The position numbers were made by a program, and so were the translations under genes. The notes under the pieces were generated by a model. It made no database searches. It worked only from the letters and a program-made list of their open reading frames with translations, and was not told the origin of the DNA. A stretch of 64,000 nucleotides of DNA from an uncultured Pseudoalteromonas sp. (GTDB lineage Bacteria > Pseudomonadota > Gammaproteobacteria > Enterobacterales > Alteromonadaceae), in assembly GCA_947493455.1 (NCBI GenBank), contig CANLRB010000015.1, positions 1 to 64,000 of the forward strand. The letters run 5' to 3'. This document shows positions 9,174 through 18,551 of this stretch, one piece after another (within the stretch, counting starts at the first letter, position 1; the number at the start of each line of letters is the position of its first letter).

Positions 9174-9365
9174 ATGTTGTTTGTATTACTGCCGTTGTGT
9201 GGTTTATTGTGTTACATTTTAGCGTTAAAAAATGGCTTAGGGTTAAAGCGATGGACATTCTTTGGTACCGTAATGGGCCCGGTTGCCTTATTTATGTTTA
9301 ATGTACATAAACGTCGCCAGTTGCATAGGCAGTGTGGCTTTTTATTTGCTCGATTTAGCGCTTAA
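9174..9365 (+). CDS. Small inner-membrane protein, unrecognised
   Basis: This 63-residue protein starts at the ATG at 9174, which is preceded by GAAGG. Two hydrophobic stretches (about 1-18 and 27-42) are separated by a short basic loop (KNGLGLKRW), and the C-terminus is strongly basic (HKRRQLHRQ), suggesting a hairpin in the inner membrane with the tail in the cytoplasm. It stands alone between the fadJ terminator and the convergent GGDEF-EAL gene. I do not recognise a family. Small proteins of this type are easily false calls, but the ribosome site and topology argue for a real gene. Confidence 0.55.
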   Translation: MLFVLLPLCGLLCYILALKNGLGLKRWTFFGTVMGPVALFMFNVHKRRQLHRQCGFLFARFSA

Positions 9366-9429
9366 CCATCAAGCCTATATACAGTGGGCTGCTTCTGTTT
9401 ATAGAAAAGTTTGATCGCAAACGCTTAAG

Positions 9430-11679
9430 TCATGATTCATTCGCAACGAGCGTAAGACTGGTACCCTTTGCTTGGCTGTTGAACTTTTTCTGTTCGGCAA
9501 TTAAAAACTCTTCAAATTGCTCTTTAGCAAGCGGTTTTGCGTAGAAGTAACCTTGTAAAATTTCACAATTTAACGCTCTCAATACATCGACTTGGTGTTG
9601 ATTTTCAACACCTTCAGCAACCACACTAAGCCCTAAGTTGTGGGCTATCGTGACGACCGAATCGACCATGTTTTGACCTTTTTCGTTGCCCATGTCGTCA
9701 ATAAAAGCACGGTCTATTTTTAGTGTATCTAGCGGGAATTGCTTTAAATATGCAAGCGATGAGTACCCAGTACCAAAATCATCAAGCGACAAATGAATAC
9801 CGATATGATTGAGCTCATTCATTATTCTAATTGCGTCTTTCGGGTCGTGCATCACGGTCCCTTCAGTTATTTCTAGCTCGAGAAAATTAGCCGGTAGCTC
9901 ATGTTTTTTTAATATATTATCGATGATCCGTGCTAAATCAGGTTGCGAAAACTGTTTCGCTGATAAGTTAACAGCGCAGCGCCCGTTAAATAAACCGCGT
10001 GATAACCAGTCTTTAACATCGGCACATGCTTTATCGAAAACAAGTCGACCAATTTCAACTATTTGACCTGTTTCTTCTGCGACAGGTATAAATTGAGCTG
10101 GGCTAATCAATCCTTTTGTTGGCGTAATAAAGCGAACAAGTGCTTCCATTCCGATCAGTTGGCCGGTACTTACATCCATTTTTGGTTGATAGAACACTCT
10201 AAATTGATCTTCTTTCATGCCAAAGCGAATTAAGTTTTCTATTTGTAAGCGCTTAACAGCTTGACGGTTCATGGCATCATTGAAGAATAAATATCGATTG
10301 CCATGTTGTTTTGCGTGATACATCGCGGTATCTGCATTTTTTAACAGAACTTCAGGATTGTTACCATCTTCTGGGAACAATACAATCCCGACACTTGAGG
10401 TAATGACCAACTCATGACCTGACATATGAAATGGCTTTTCAATATTAACTAGAAATTCTTTCGCCGTTTGTGTAATGGTGTGAATATCATTGGTACCGGC
10501 GATAACTAACGCAAATTCGTCACCCCCCAAGCGGTAAATACTGTCTTGTTGGCGGGTTAACTTACCTAAGCGGTTGGCGAGGCGGCATAGTAAAATATCA
10601 CCTGCTTGATGGCCTAGCGAGTCGTTAATTTTCTTAAAGTTATCAAGGTCGAACACCAGCAGCGCATGGTGACTTTTACTGACTGCTAATTTTTTAAGGT
10701 TGCTGAAAAACTGATTGCGATTTGGTAAACCCGTAAGGCGGTCACGGTTAGACATCTTTTGCAATTGAAGCTCTGCATGTTTACGCTCGCTAATATCACT
10801 ATAAACGGCGATGTAATGTGTTATGACCTGTTTTTCACAGCGTATCGCATCGATAGAGAGCTCGAAAAAGAACGCTTTGTCGTCGTGGACTATTTTTAAT
10901 TCTTCTTTCCAATTACCTGTTTTATTTAGTAATTGATGTAATTTATTGAGGTAACTTTGTTTGTAACCCGGTAAGTTAAATTGGGTGCCAATGTGCTCAG
11001 ATGCTTGTCCGCCAAACGTCGCTAGGTAGCGTTTGTTAACTTCAATAAGTGATAAGTTGCTGTCATAAATAGCAACGGCATCAGTCAGGTTTTCGATGCA
11101 AGTAGCAAGCAAGTTCAATCGGTCTTGGGTGGATTTAATACGGCTGATATCTTTTACCGTACCCGTCATACGTAATGGCGTCTTATTTTTGTCATGGGAT
11201 GTGACTTGACCTCGGTCTAACACCCAGCGCCATTTTCCGTCAGTGTCTTTAATTCTGTAGCTCGCCTCAAAATAGTCGCTGTCTCCTTTGAGATGCTGCT
11301 CTAGTTGTTGTTTTACTTGGTCTAAATCGCCGGGATGGATACTGTTTTTATTGGGCGGGATTTCTTTGGATATGGGGTCAGTGTGAAAAAAGTAGTCGTT
11401 TGTACGTTCTAATTTATTTGTTTTTAAATTCCAGTCCCACACAACTTCGCCACTTGCGATAATACTATCGCGAATTTTCTGCTCTGACTGTTGTAGTCTT
11501 TTTTCTGAAAGTTTAAGTCGCACTATTGCAATCACAGCAATGCATAGCGACAGCAATGCTATCACCATGGGTAAGCGTAATTGAGAGTCTATTAAAGGAG
11601 TCTGATGCGCATAAGCTTTATGAGGCAGAAAACTCCCCAAGATGACACTCTTAATTATTGTTGTTTTTAACGAGCGCAT
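9430..11679 (-). CDS. PAS-GGDEF-EAL cyclic-di-GMP protein
   Basis: This is a protein of about 749 residues from the ATG at 11679; a TTG seven codons upstream is possible, and neither has a clear ribosome site. An N-terminal signal-like segment and a membrane helix (about 31-50) precede two PAS domains (about 65-190 and 195-305, the second ending in a PAC-like YIAVYSDISERK). Then come a GGDEF domain with intact GGDEF at about 384-388 and an EAL domain (EAL near 511) with the conserved ELEITE, DDFGTGYSS and KIDRAFI motifs. Both catalytic signatures look intact, so it could make and degrade c-di-GMP, with the PAS domains tuning the balance. It lies 37 bp downstream of the M16 protease gene on the same strand. 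Confidence 0.92.
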   Translation of the reverse strand: MRSLKTTIIKSVILGSFLPHKAYAHQTPLIDSQLRLPMVIALLSLCIAVIAIVRLKLSEKRLQQSEQKIRDSIIASGEVVWDWNLKTNKLERTNDYFFHTDPISKEIPPNKNSIHPGDLDQVKQQLEQHLKGDSDYFEASYRIKDTDGKWRWVLDRGQVTSHDKNKTPLRMTGTVKDISRIKSTQDRLNLLATCIENLTDAVAIYDSNLSLIEVNKRYLATFGGQASEHIGTQFNLPGYKQSYLNKLHQLLNKTGNWKEELKIVHDDKAFFFELSIDAIRCEKQVITHYIAVYSDISERKHAELQLQKMSNRDRLTGLPNRNQFFSNLKKLAVSKSHHALLVFDLDNFKKINDSLGHQAGDILLCRLANRLGKLTRQQDSIYRLGGDEFALVIAGTNDIHTITQTAKEFLVNIEKPFHMSGHELVITSSVGIVLFPEDGNNPEVLLKNADTAMYHAKQHGNRYLFFNDAMNRQAVKRLQIENLIRFGMKEDQFRVFYQPKMDVSTGQLIGMEALVRFITPTKGLISPAQFIPVAEETGQIVEIGRLVFDKACADVKDWLSRGLFNGRCAVNLSAKQFSQPDLARIIDNILKKHELPANFLELEITEGTVMHDPKDAIRIMNELNHIGIHLSLDDFGTGYSSLAYLKQFPLDTLKIDRAFIDDMGNEKGQNMVDSVVTIAHNLGLSVVAEGVENQHQVDVLRALNCEILQGYFYAKPLAKEQFEEFLIAEQKKFNSQAKGTSLTLVANES

Positions 11680-11737
11680 ATCGATTTTGGAGTACGACAA
11701 ATTTCTAGGTGTACATTAATGCATACGACGCGAACTG

Positions 11738-14464
11738 TCAAAAAGAGTTTTGATTTTGCGCGGGTTTTAACTCGTTTTGTGAATTTATTTCGGTGCACAA
11801 TGTCAGTCTTGTACTTTCTGATGCAAACAATTTTTCACAATAATCGACTAATTGGACTTGTGATAGTTGTAGTAAGGCCATTTCAAGGCGTTTCTGCATA
11901 TCAAATTTTTTGTCCCCATTGCCAATTGAGAGCCAGAATCGTTGTGATTTTAAACGTAAGTTTTTGTCTTTTTCTTTGATTTGCGTCAGCAGGGTTGTTT
12001 TTGCTTGCGCCCATTGTTGATCTGACAACTGGGCAATCGATTTATGATACTGCTGTAAAAACTGATTGTTATAGGTGGCTAGAATATCGCTGTCCGTTTG
12101 CGGGGATTGAATGTAAAAAGCGATGCCTGCACGTGTGTTCAGCGGTGCAAAACCACTACCAACTAAATAGCCTAGCTGCTTTTGCGTGCGCATTTCGTTA
12201 AAATAGTCTTGGCTAATAAGGTGATTGATTAGCATCAGTCTTACCTTTTCACAAATACTAGTTGTATTTGATTGGAAATAAACAACGATGGCGTTGTCAT
12301 GATGCTCTAGTTGGTAACTGCGTTGGGTATTTTCGAGCACAGACAGCACCGGCCGTTGCAAATCTTTGATAGCGGCAGTCTGTGTTAACAAGGTGTTTAC
12401 TAAATGACAAAATGCATCGGCATCAGCGCGCTGCCAATTACCATGCAGTAATGCTTGACAATGTAATTGGTCAAAAAGATGTTGTTTAAAGACATTGAAC
12501 TGCTCGTAGCTCACGGATGCGAGTTCTTCTGCTAATTGCTGAGGTGTCGGGTTCCATGGCAACAGCGAGGCACTTAAATGTGAAAATAGCATGCTCACTG
12601 GTTTATTCTGATTACCATTATGCCAGTGACGAGCGAGCTGTTTTTTATATTCGTTAAAACGCATTTCGCAAAATGATGCGTTAAACAATTGTTCAATTAA
12701 CTGATCAACGAATTCGTATTGGTTTGTCGATAAGCCCCAGGTGTGTAACGTGAGCCCGCCTTGGTGGCTTGCCAAATGGTAGCTTAAACCAGCTAATTCA
12801 GCTGGGTAGAATTGTTCCGCGACGCTATCCATAAATAAATCAGCGAATAGCCGTGTCATTGCCATATGTTTAATTGACTGCACGGTCAGTTCACTATCTA
12901 ACGAGAGATAGAAATGTCCTTTCGCAACGCGATAACTACTGTCTTGCTTAAACCAAAATTCACATCCGTCATTTTCAAAAATAAGTTCAGGGTGGGTTAA
13001 GTGGCGTTCTACCTCGAGTAATCTAATCTTTTTGCTCAAATAAGGATTTACTTTGGCAATCTCCATCTCACTGGCATTACTTTTTATATTTTCTAATTGG
13101 GTCAACCAACTGTTTGGTATTTCGCACGCAGCAAATGGGGTTTCATACCATTTCGCAAATTGGTCACAGGCAACTTCAGGATAAATACTTGTTAGTCGCA
13201 TATTGGTTGGCGTGAAAAACCGAAATAAATGTTGCCATTGTGAGGGGGCAAACCCGGTCATCAAGTAGTCGCCGCGCACATAATCTTGCTCTGGGTAATG
13301 GTGCATGTTGACACTTAAGCTATTAACCCAATCGGTCACGCGTGATTTTTCTTGATTATCGAATGCAATATCGAGCAACCGTTTTTTATCCTGATACAGC
13401 TTCTCGAGTAATGCTGTTGGTGTTTGCTTAATCACGTCGAGGTACTCAAAAAAGAGCTCTACAATCTCGCAGCGGTGTGATTTTCCTTCATCGGTTAATG
13501 CAATACTGATATTAAAGTCTTTAAAATTACTGCCATTAATACCGCCGCCTGCGCTCAGGGCGTTAATCCAGCCTTTTGCTTTTAAAATTGAATACAGTGA
13601 ATTTGTCCCTTCATAACCGATTAAATGTGCCAGAAAGCTCACCGTTTTTTGTTGGTAAAACGAGTCAATAGATGGCAGAGCAAATGCAATGATCAGCTTT
13701 TGCATATGTTTATGCGGTTTAATAAAAATTTCTTGGCACAGGTGTTGGGTTAAATATAAAGGGGCCTCGATAGACGGTTTTATTTTACGAACATCGCCAT
13801 GAATTCTTTCAAAAAGTTGTTTTACGGTTGGTGCTAATTGTTCATGCGGTAGCGGGCTTGAAATTGCCAATGTCATAAATTGTGCCTGGTAGTGGCGTTT
13901 GAAAAAAGCTCTTATTTCTTCACTAATACAACGTGTTTTATTGGCGAGAGTTTGTTTATTGCCGACCGAAAATTTTGCGAACGGATGCGCTGGGTTTACG
14001 GTTTCTTTATGTACTTGGTAGATTCGGCGGGTATCATCTTTTAGTTTTAACTTAAACTCAGCATCAATCGCATTGCGTTCTTTTTCACACGCACTCGGCA
14101 AGATAAGTGGACTGATAAAAAACTGGGCGAATTGCGTTAACGCATCGACGAGGTAATCGTTTTGAATATCAAAAAAATAACTTGAATGTTCTGTGCCGGT
14201 CCAAGCATTACTATTACCGCCGTGTTGTGAGGTGAATTGCGAGAATCCGCCAGGCTCAGGAAAACGTTCCGTGCCCAAAAATAACATGTGTTCGAGAAAG
14301 TGGGCTAAACCTTGACGGTCAGTGGGATCGTCAAAGTGACCCGCATTAACTGTAAGCGACACAGCAGATTTTTCACTGTCGAGGTCCTGAATAAGTAACA
14401 CTTTAAGACCATTGTTGAGTGTCAGAGGCTGATAACTTCTGTTATCATTTGTACTTACTATCAT
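11738..14464 (-). CDS. M16 zinc metallopeptidase (pitrilysin/insulinase-like)
   Basis: This is a 908-residue M16A-type peptidase. The inverted zinc motif HFLEH spans residues 55-59, and the distal Glu lies in the ERNAIDAEFKLKLKDD tract near residues 125-140. The length fits a single chain of four homologous domains as in protease III (ptrA) and insulin-degrading enzyme, although it is somewhat shorter than E. coli pitrilysin. No clear signal peptide is seen, which suggests a cytoplasmic location unlike E. coli protease III. The ATG is well supported by AGGAG at a spacing of 6. It diverges from sixA. Confidence 0.88.
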   Translation of the reverse strand: MIVSTNDNRSYQPLTLNNGLKVLLIQDLDSEKSAVSLTVNAGHFDDPTDRQGLAHFLEHMLFLGTERFPEPGGFSQFTSQHGGNSNAWTGTEHSSYFFDIQNDYLVDALTQFAQFFISPLILPSACEKERNAIDAEFKLKLKDDTRRIYQVHKETVNPAHPFAKFSVGNKQTLANKTRCISEEIRAFFKRHYQAQFMTLAISSPLPHEQLAPTVKQLFERIHGDVRKIKPSIEAPLYLTQHLCQEIFIKPHKHMQKLIIAFALPSIDSFYQQKTVSFLAHLIGYEGTNSLYSILKAKGWINALSAGGGINGSNFKDFNISIALTDEGKSHRCEIVELFFEYLDVIKQTPTALLEKLYQDKKRLLDIAFDNQEKSRVTDWVNSLSVNMHHYPEQDYVRGDYLMTGFAPSQWQHLFRFFTPTNMRLTSIYPEVACDQFAKWYETPFAACEIPNSWLTQLENIKSNASEMEIAKVNPYLSKKIRLLEVERHLTHPELIFENDGCEFWFKQDSSYRVAKGHFYLSLDSELTVQSIKHMAMTRLFADLFMDSVAEQFYPAELAGLSYHLASHQGGLTLHTWGLSTNQYEFVDQLIEQLFNASFCEMRFNEYKKQLARHWHNGNQNKPVSMLFSHLSASLLPWNPTPQQLAEELASVSYEQFNVFKQHLFDQLHCQALLHGNWQRADADAFCHLVNTLLTQTAAIKDLQRPVLSVLENTQRSYQLEHHDNAIVVYFQSNTTSICEKVRLMLINHLISQDYFNEMRTQKQLGYLVGSGFAPLNTRAGIAFYIQSPQTDSDILATYNNQFLQQYHKSIAQLSDQQWAQAKTTLLTQIKEKDKNLRLKSQRFWLSIGNGDKKFDMQKRLEMALLQLSQVQLVDYCEKLFASESTRLTLCTEINSQNELKPAQNQNSF

Positions 14465-14635
14465 GCTGTGCTCCTAAGATGTTAACCTTCGGCAAACGCC
14501 GCAGTGTTCGCTTTAGGTGGACACGACAGATAATCGCCTGAACATCAAACCAAGTTAGTGTATTTCTAATATAGCTGAGTTTTCAGGTGGTTGGCTATAT
14601 ATTATTTTCTTTTTTTATGGATAACCGGTAAGCCG

Positions 14636-15118
14636 ATGAAGAAGATTTTTATAATGCGTCATGGTCAAGCAGAAACGCTTGCAGTGTCCGACGCAACGCG
14701 TAAATTAACAGAATTTGGTCATCAGCAGGTTTTTGCGATGTCTTCTCAAATGGCTGAGCGCGCGTCATTTGATGTTATTTTATCGAGCACCTACTTACGC
14801 GCTATGCAAACCGCAACGATTATGGCGCAGCCTCATTCCGTAAAATTAACCGGTGAATATCGCGATTTTGTGCCCGAAGCCGAGCCATTTAGCGCCGCGC
14901 TTTTTATTAAAAGCTTGATTGAAGCGCACCCGCAGCATGAAACTTGGCTTATTGTGGCGCATATGCCATTGGTGAGTTACCTAATTGCTGAGTTTTGTCC
15001 GCCCGATATGCCTATATTTGCAACGGCAGCGGCGTGCGAAATTGATTATGACGAAACGACCGAACAAGCAACTTTAACTCAGATGCATTTGCCTGCAATG
15101 ATGGAAACAATTAAATAA
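14636..15118 (+). CDS. sixA: Phosphohistidine phosphatase SixA
   Basis: This 160-residue histidine-phosphatase-superfamily protein begins MKKIFIMRHGQ, with the catalytic RHG at residues 8-10 and a second catalytic His in VAHMP (about 108). I choose ATG 14636 because the RHG must lie close to the N-terminus in SixA; the longer frame from 14591 adds a hydrophobic stretch not found in the family. SixA removes phosphate from histidine phosphotransfer domains, including the nitrogen PTS protein NPr in E. coli. Its 3' end overlaps the convergent smrB gene by 8 bp. It occupies the same place as in E. coli, between fadIJ and smrB. Confidence 0.92.
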   Translation: MKKIFIMRHGQAETLAVSDATRKLTEFGHQQVFAMSSQMAERASFDVILSSTYLRAMQTATIMAQPHSVKLTGEYRDFVPEAEPFSAALFIKSLIEAHPQHETWLIVAHMPLVSYLIAEFCPPDMPIFATAAACEIDYDETTEQATLTQMHLPAMMETIK

Positions 15119-15647
15119 GTTTTTCTTCTTTAATATCGAGCAGTATTAAGATTGCACCTCTGCCACCGTATTCCAGTGGTGCTTGGTGCATCGCTAAGAT
15201 GTCGGGATGCTGCACTAAATAATGCGGTACCTTGTGCTTTAAAATACGCTCGCCAATACCGGTCACAATACAGGCGCATTTTACATCACGCTTTTTACAT
15301 GCACTGATGAGTGCTGCTAACTCTAATTTTGCCACCTCTTTATTCATGCCATGCATATCAAGAACGAGATCAGGATAAAAATCACCGCGGCGTAATTGTT
15401 TTGCTAAAAAGCGATCTTCGCCCGGTTTAACCCAGTTAATGGTGTGATGGGTATCAATATCGGGAATATAATCGTCGGAAAAATAAAACTCGGCGTCGAG
15501 CTGTTTACTGTGTTGCTGAGTCGTCTTTTTCAAAGTGTCGACTGTTCGCTTAAACTGCACTGTATCTTGGCTAATCTTTTTTGTCGCCCCCATTTCTTGA
15601 CGAAAAAGAGCAATATCTTGTTCTGATAATGAGGAGTTTTTTGACAT
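15111..15647 (-). CDS. smrB: Ribosome rescue endonuclease SmrB
   Basis: This 178-residue protein has a helical N-terminal extension and a C-terminal Smr domain containing LDMHGMNKEVA (about 110-120) and the GIGERILKHKVPHYL tract (about 138-152). SmrB cleaves mRNA at collided ribosomes; the DxH and GxG motifs of active Smr domains are intact. It is convergent with sixA (8-bp overlap) and divergent from prmB (165-bp gap), the same arrangement as in many gammaproteobacteria. Confidence 0.92.
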   Translation of the reverse strand: MSKNSSLSEQDIALFRQEMGATKKISQDTVQFKRTVDTLKKTTQQHSKQLDAEFYFSDDYIPDIDTHHTINWVKPGEDRFLAKQLRRGDFYPDLVLDMHGMNKEVAKLELAALISACKKRDVKCACIVTGIGERILKHKVPHYLVQHPDILAMHQAPLEYGGRGAILILLDIKEEKLI

Positions 15648-15812
15648 AGTGGTTAGATTTAATCGAATAATAGAAACAGAATTTGTTAAATTATACCTCT
15701 GACTTGCATGCTTGGGTAGTTTTAAGAAATAAAAATAGTGGTGAAAGCGCTAGAGAAGTGATGCATTTTACCGCTACAATAAGGCAATTTTGTTTGTTTA
15801 AAGTTTTCGATT

Positions 15813-16745
15813 ATGGAACAGCCTTTTTTAGACTCAGTGACACTAACTGAAGCCGTTACTGAGCTTGACACTATTAATGATTGGTTACGATGGTGTACGT
15901 CACAGCTTTCGGCGTCTGGCGTATTTTTTGGCCACGGCTCTGATAATGCATGGGACGAAGCGGTACAACTTATACTTCCTGCATTGTCTCTACCAATTGA
16001 TACCCCGAAAGAAATGGTTAGCGCTAAGTTAACAACGACCGAAAAACACCTGTTGGGCGAACTTATTTCTGAACGTATTAATAATCGTGTTCCAGTTGCC
16101 TACCTTACAAATCAAGCCTATTTTGCAGGTTTGCCGTTTTATGTTGATGAACGTGTATTAGTGCCGCGCTCTCCATTTGCTGAGCTAATTGATAAACAAT
16201 TTAAGCCGTGGTTACAGCAAACTGATTCTGTAAATCGAATATTAGATATGTGTACCGGTTCAGCATGCATTGCTATTGCTTTGGCTCATGCATTTCCAAA
16301 TGCACAAGTAGATGCCGTTGATATTTCGTATGACGCATTAGAAGTTGCGAATTTAAATATCAGTGATTATCAACTCGAAGACCGTGTTTATCCAATTCAA
16401 TCCGATGTGTTTAGTGGGGTGCCAGGACAAAAATATGATCTAATTGTGGCAAACCCACCGTATGTTGATGCGGAAGATATGGCTGACTTGCCAGATGAGT
16501 TTCGTCATGAGCCAGAGCTAGGCCTTGCCTCTGGTGATGATGGTTTAGATGTAACACGCACCTTGTTAAAAGAAGCGGCTGAGCATCTAAATGATGGTGG
16601 TTTGTTATTTGTTGAAGTCGGTAATTCTATGGTACATATGGATCAGTTGTTCCCACACGTTGGCTTTGAATGGATAAACTTTGAACGCGGTGGGTTTGGT
16701 GTTTGTGTGATCACAAAGGCACAACTGCAAGCACATTTTGGTTAA
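15813..16745 (+). CDS. prmB: Ribosomal protein L3 N5-glutamine methyltransferase PrmB
   Basis: This 310-residue class I SAM methyltransferase has the SAM-binding tract LDMCTGSACIAIALA and the glutamine-methylating signature NPPY at residues 214-217. It methylates a glutamine of ribosomal protein L3 (uL3). The length and the N-terminal helical domain fit PrmB rather than PrmC. The neighbours smrB and aroC give the conserved block that distinguishes it from prmC. A 6-bp inverted repeat (GTACAC/GTGTAC) lies between its stop and aroC. Confidence 0.93.
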   Translation: MEQPFLDSVTLTEAVTELDTINDWLRWCTSQLSASGVFFGHGSDNAWDEAVQLILPALSLPIDTPKEMVSAKLTTTEKHLLGELISERINNRVPVAYLTNQAYFAGLPFYVDERVLVPRSPFAELIDKQFKPWLQQTDSVNRILDMCTGSACIAIALAHAFPNAQVDAVDISYDALEVANLNISDYQLEDRVYPIQSDVFSGVPGQKYDLIVANPPYVDAEDMADLPDEFRHEPELGLASGDDGLDVTRTLLKEAAEHLNDGGLLFVEVGNSMVHMDQLFPHVGFEWINFERGGFGVCVITKAQLQAHFG

Positions 16746-16817
16746 GTACACGACCAAATTAAGGTGTACGGGTGGTATTTAGGTATCAATTTTTATGGGA
16801 ATGAGGTGAAAATAAAA

Positions 16818-17918
16818 ATGGCAGGAAATAGTATCGGCCAGTTATTTAAAGTGAGCACATTTGGCGAAAGCCATGGGCTTGCTTTAGGTGGTGTTGTAGA
16901 TGGTTGTCCACCGGGACTTGAATTAACTGAAGCTGATCTGCAAATTGATCTGGACCGTCGCAAGCCGGGGCAGAGTCGTTATACCACACAGCGACGAGAA
17001 GATGATCAAGTTAAAATATTGTCGGGTGTTTTTGAAGGAAAAACCACAGGTACTAGTATCGGATTATTGATTGAAAATACCGATCAACGTTCGAAAGATT
17101 ATTCAAAAATAGCAGACGTATTTCGCCCAGGTCACGGTGATTACACTTATTGGCATAAGTATGGCGTACGTGATTATCGTGGCGGCGGGCGCTCGTCTGC
17201 TCGTGAAACCGCAATACGCGTTGCCGCAGGTGCAATTGCTAAAAAGTATTTACAACAAACGCACAATATCTCAATTCAAGCATGTTTGTCACAGTTGGGA
17301 CCGATCAAGGCCGAAAATTACAACTGGCAACAAGTTGAAAAAAATGATTTCTTCTTTCCTGATGAGAGCAAGCTAGAGCAACTTGACCAATATATGCGTG
17401 ACTTGCGCAAAGAAGGTGATTCAATTGGCGCAAAAGTAACCGTAGTTGCTAAAAACGTGCCTGTTGGCCTCGGTGAACCTGTATTTGATAGATTAGATGC
17501 AGAAATTGCTCATAGCTTAATGAGCATTAATGCGGTAAAAGGTGTCGAAATCGGCGATGGCTTTGCCGTCGTTGAGCAAAAGGGATCGGAGCATCGTGAC
17601 GAGCTGACACCAGATGGCTTTACCTCGAACCACGCCGGTGGTGTACTTGCGGGAATTTCAACTGGCCAAGATATTTGTGCCTCAATTGCACTGAAACCAA
17701 CATCGAGTATCACCATTGTTGGAAACAGCATCAATACACAAAATGAGTCGGTAGAAATGATCACAAAAGGTCGCCACGACCCTTGTGTTGGCATTCGCGC
17801 TATCGCAATTGCTGAGGCGATGCTCGCAATTACGCTGATGGACCATTTATTGCGACACCGTGGGCAAAATCACGATGTCAATGTATCACCGGGTCCAATA
17901 CCAGGTCAAACTAGCTAG
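16818..17918 (+). CDS. aroC: Chorismate synthase AroC
   Basis: This 366-residue enzyme starts at [26 protein letters not shown] at 16803-16808 gives a 9-nt spacing, so the upstream extension to 16764 is rejected. Family signatures GESHG, the GRSSARETA tract and the C-terminal RHDPC.GIRA tract are all present. It converts 5-enolpyruvylshikimate-3-phosphate to chorismate using reduced FMN, the last step of the shikimate pathway. A strong hairpin follows the stop codon. Confidence 0.96.
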   Translation: MAGNSIGQLFKVSTFGESHGLALGGVVDGCPPGLELTEADLQIDLDRRKPGQSRYTTQRREDDQVKILSGVFEGKTTGTSIGLLIENTDQRSKDYSKIADVFRPGHGDYTYWHKYGVRDYRGGGRSSARETAIRVAAGAIAKKYLQQTHNISIQACLSQLGPIKAENYNWQQVEKNDFFFPDESKLEQLDQYMRDLRKEGDSIGAKVTVVAKNVPVGLGEPVFDRLDAEIAHSLMSINAVKGVEIGDGFAVVEQKGSEHRDELTPDGFTSNHAGGVLAGISTGQDICASIALKPTSSITIVGNSINTQNESVEMITKGRHDPCVGIRAIAIAEAMLAITLMDHLLRHRGQNHDVNVSPGPIPGQTS

Positions 17919-17925
17919 TTTATTT

Positions 17926-17957
17926 GAGTGCATTCGTTTGTTGAATGCACTCTATTT
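17926..17957 (+). terminator. Hairpin terminator after aroC
   Basis: A perfect 10-bp stem, GAGTGCATTC and GAATGCACTC with a 7-nt loop, is followed by TATTTTAA. It lies 8 bp after the aroC stop. Confidence 0.75.
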
Positions 17958-18008
17958 TAATTGGTATAGATCAGTTAAAATCACGCAAAACTTTTATCTA
18001 TTCGTTTT

Positions 18009-18551
18009 ATGCATACCATTGAACAGTTAACAGCAATATTTGAAGGCTGCTTTTTCGATGCCTTTCAAACGCGCTTGATCCGTGGTCAAGATGAACCCAT
18101 TTATCTGCCGCTAAATCAGCAAACGTCGTACCATCAAATTGTGTTTGCCCACGGCTATTATGCCAGTGCGCTGCATGAAATCGCTCATTGGTTGGTCGCT
18201 GGTGATGCCCGACGTTTACTGGAAGATTATGGTTATTGGTACTGCCCAGATGGACGCACCGCAGTGCAGCAGGCGGAGTTTGAAAAAGTCGAAGTGTTAC
18301 CACAAGCGATTGAATGGTGCCTTAGTGTTGCTGCGGGCTTTAAGTTTAATGTGTCATGCGATAATCTCAATGGCGAACAAACGTGCCGTCATCAATTTCA
18401 ACGTGCAGTACATGATAAAGTAACTGAGCTATTGCAAACAGGTTTTAACACGAGAACACAAACCTTATTAAAAGCGCTATCGGACTATTATAAAACGCCA
18501 TGGCCGCTCTCTCTTTCACACTTTGAATGGCAGTCTTCCTATGAAGTATAA
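18009..18551 (+). CDS. epmC: EF-P hydroxylase EpmC
   Basis: This 180-residue protein contains the HEIAHWLVAG motif (H56, H60) and the following acidic/histidine tract characteristic of EpmC (YfcM), the enzyme that hydroxylates the beta-lysylated lysine of elongation factor P. The location between aroC and yfcL repeats the E. coli order without mepA and yfcA. Its end overlaps the next gene's start by 11 bp, indicating coupling. Confidence 0.9.
   Translation: MHTIEQLTAIFEGCFFDAFQTRLIRGQDEPIYLPLNQQTSYHQIVFAHGYYASALHEIAHWLVAGDARRLLEDYGYWYCPDGRTAVQQAEFEKVEVLPQAIEWCLSVAAGFKFNVSCDNLNGEQTCRHQFQRAVHDKVTELLQTGFNTRTQTLLKALSDYYKTPWPLSLSHFEWQSSYEV

Noticed and set aside
11719-11979. Plus-strand frame over the start of the M16 gene's 3' part
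   Set aside because: Overlaps a conserved protease frame on the other strand and has no recognisable features.
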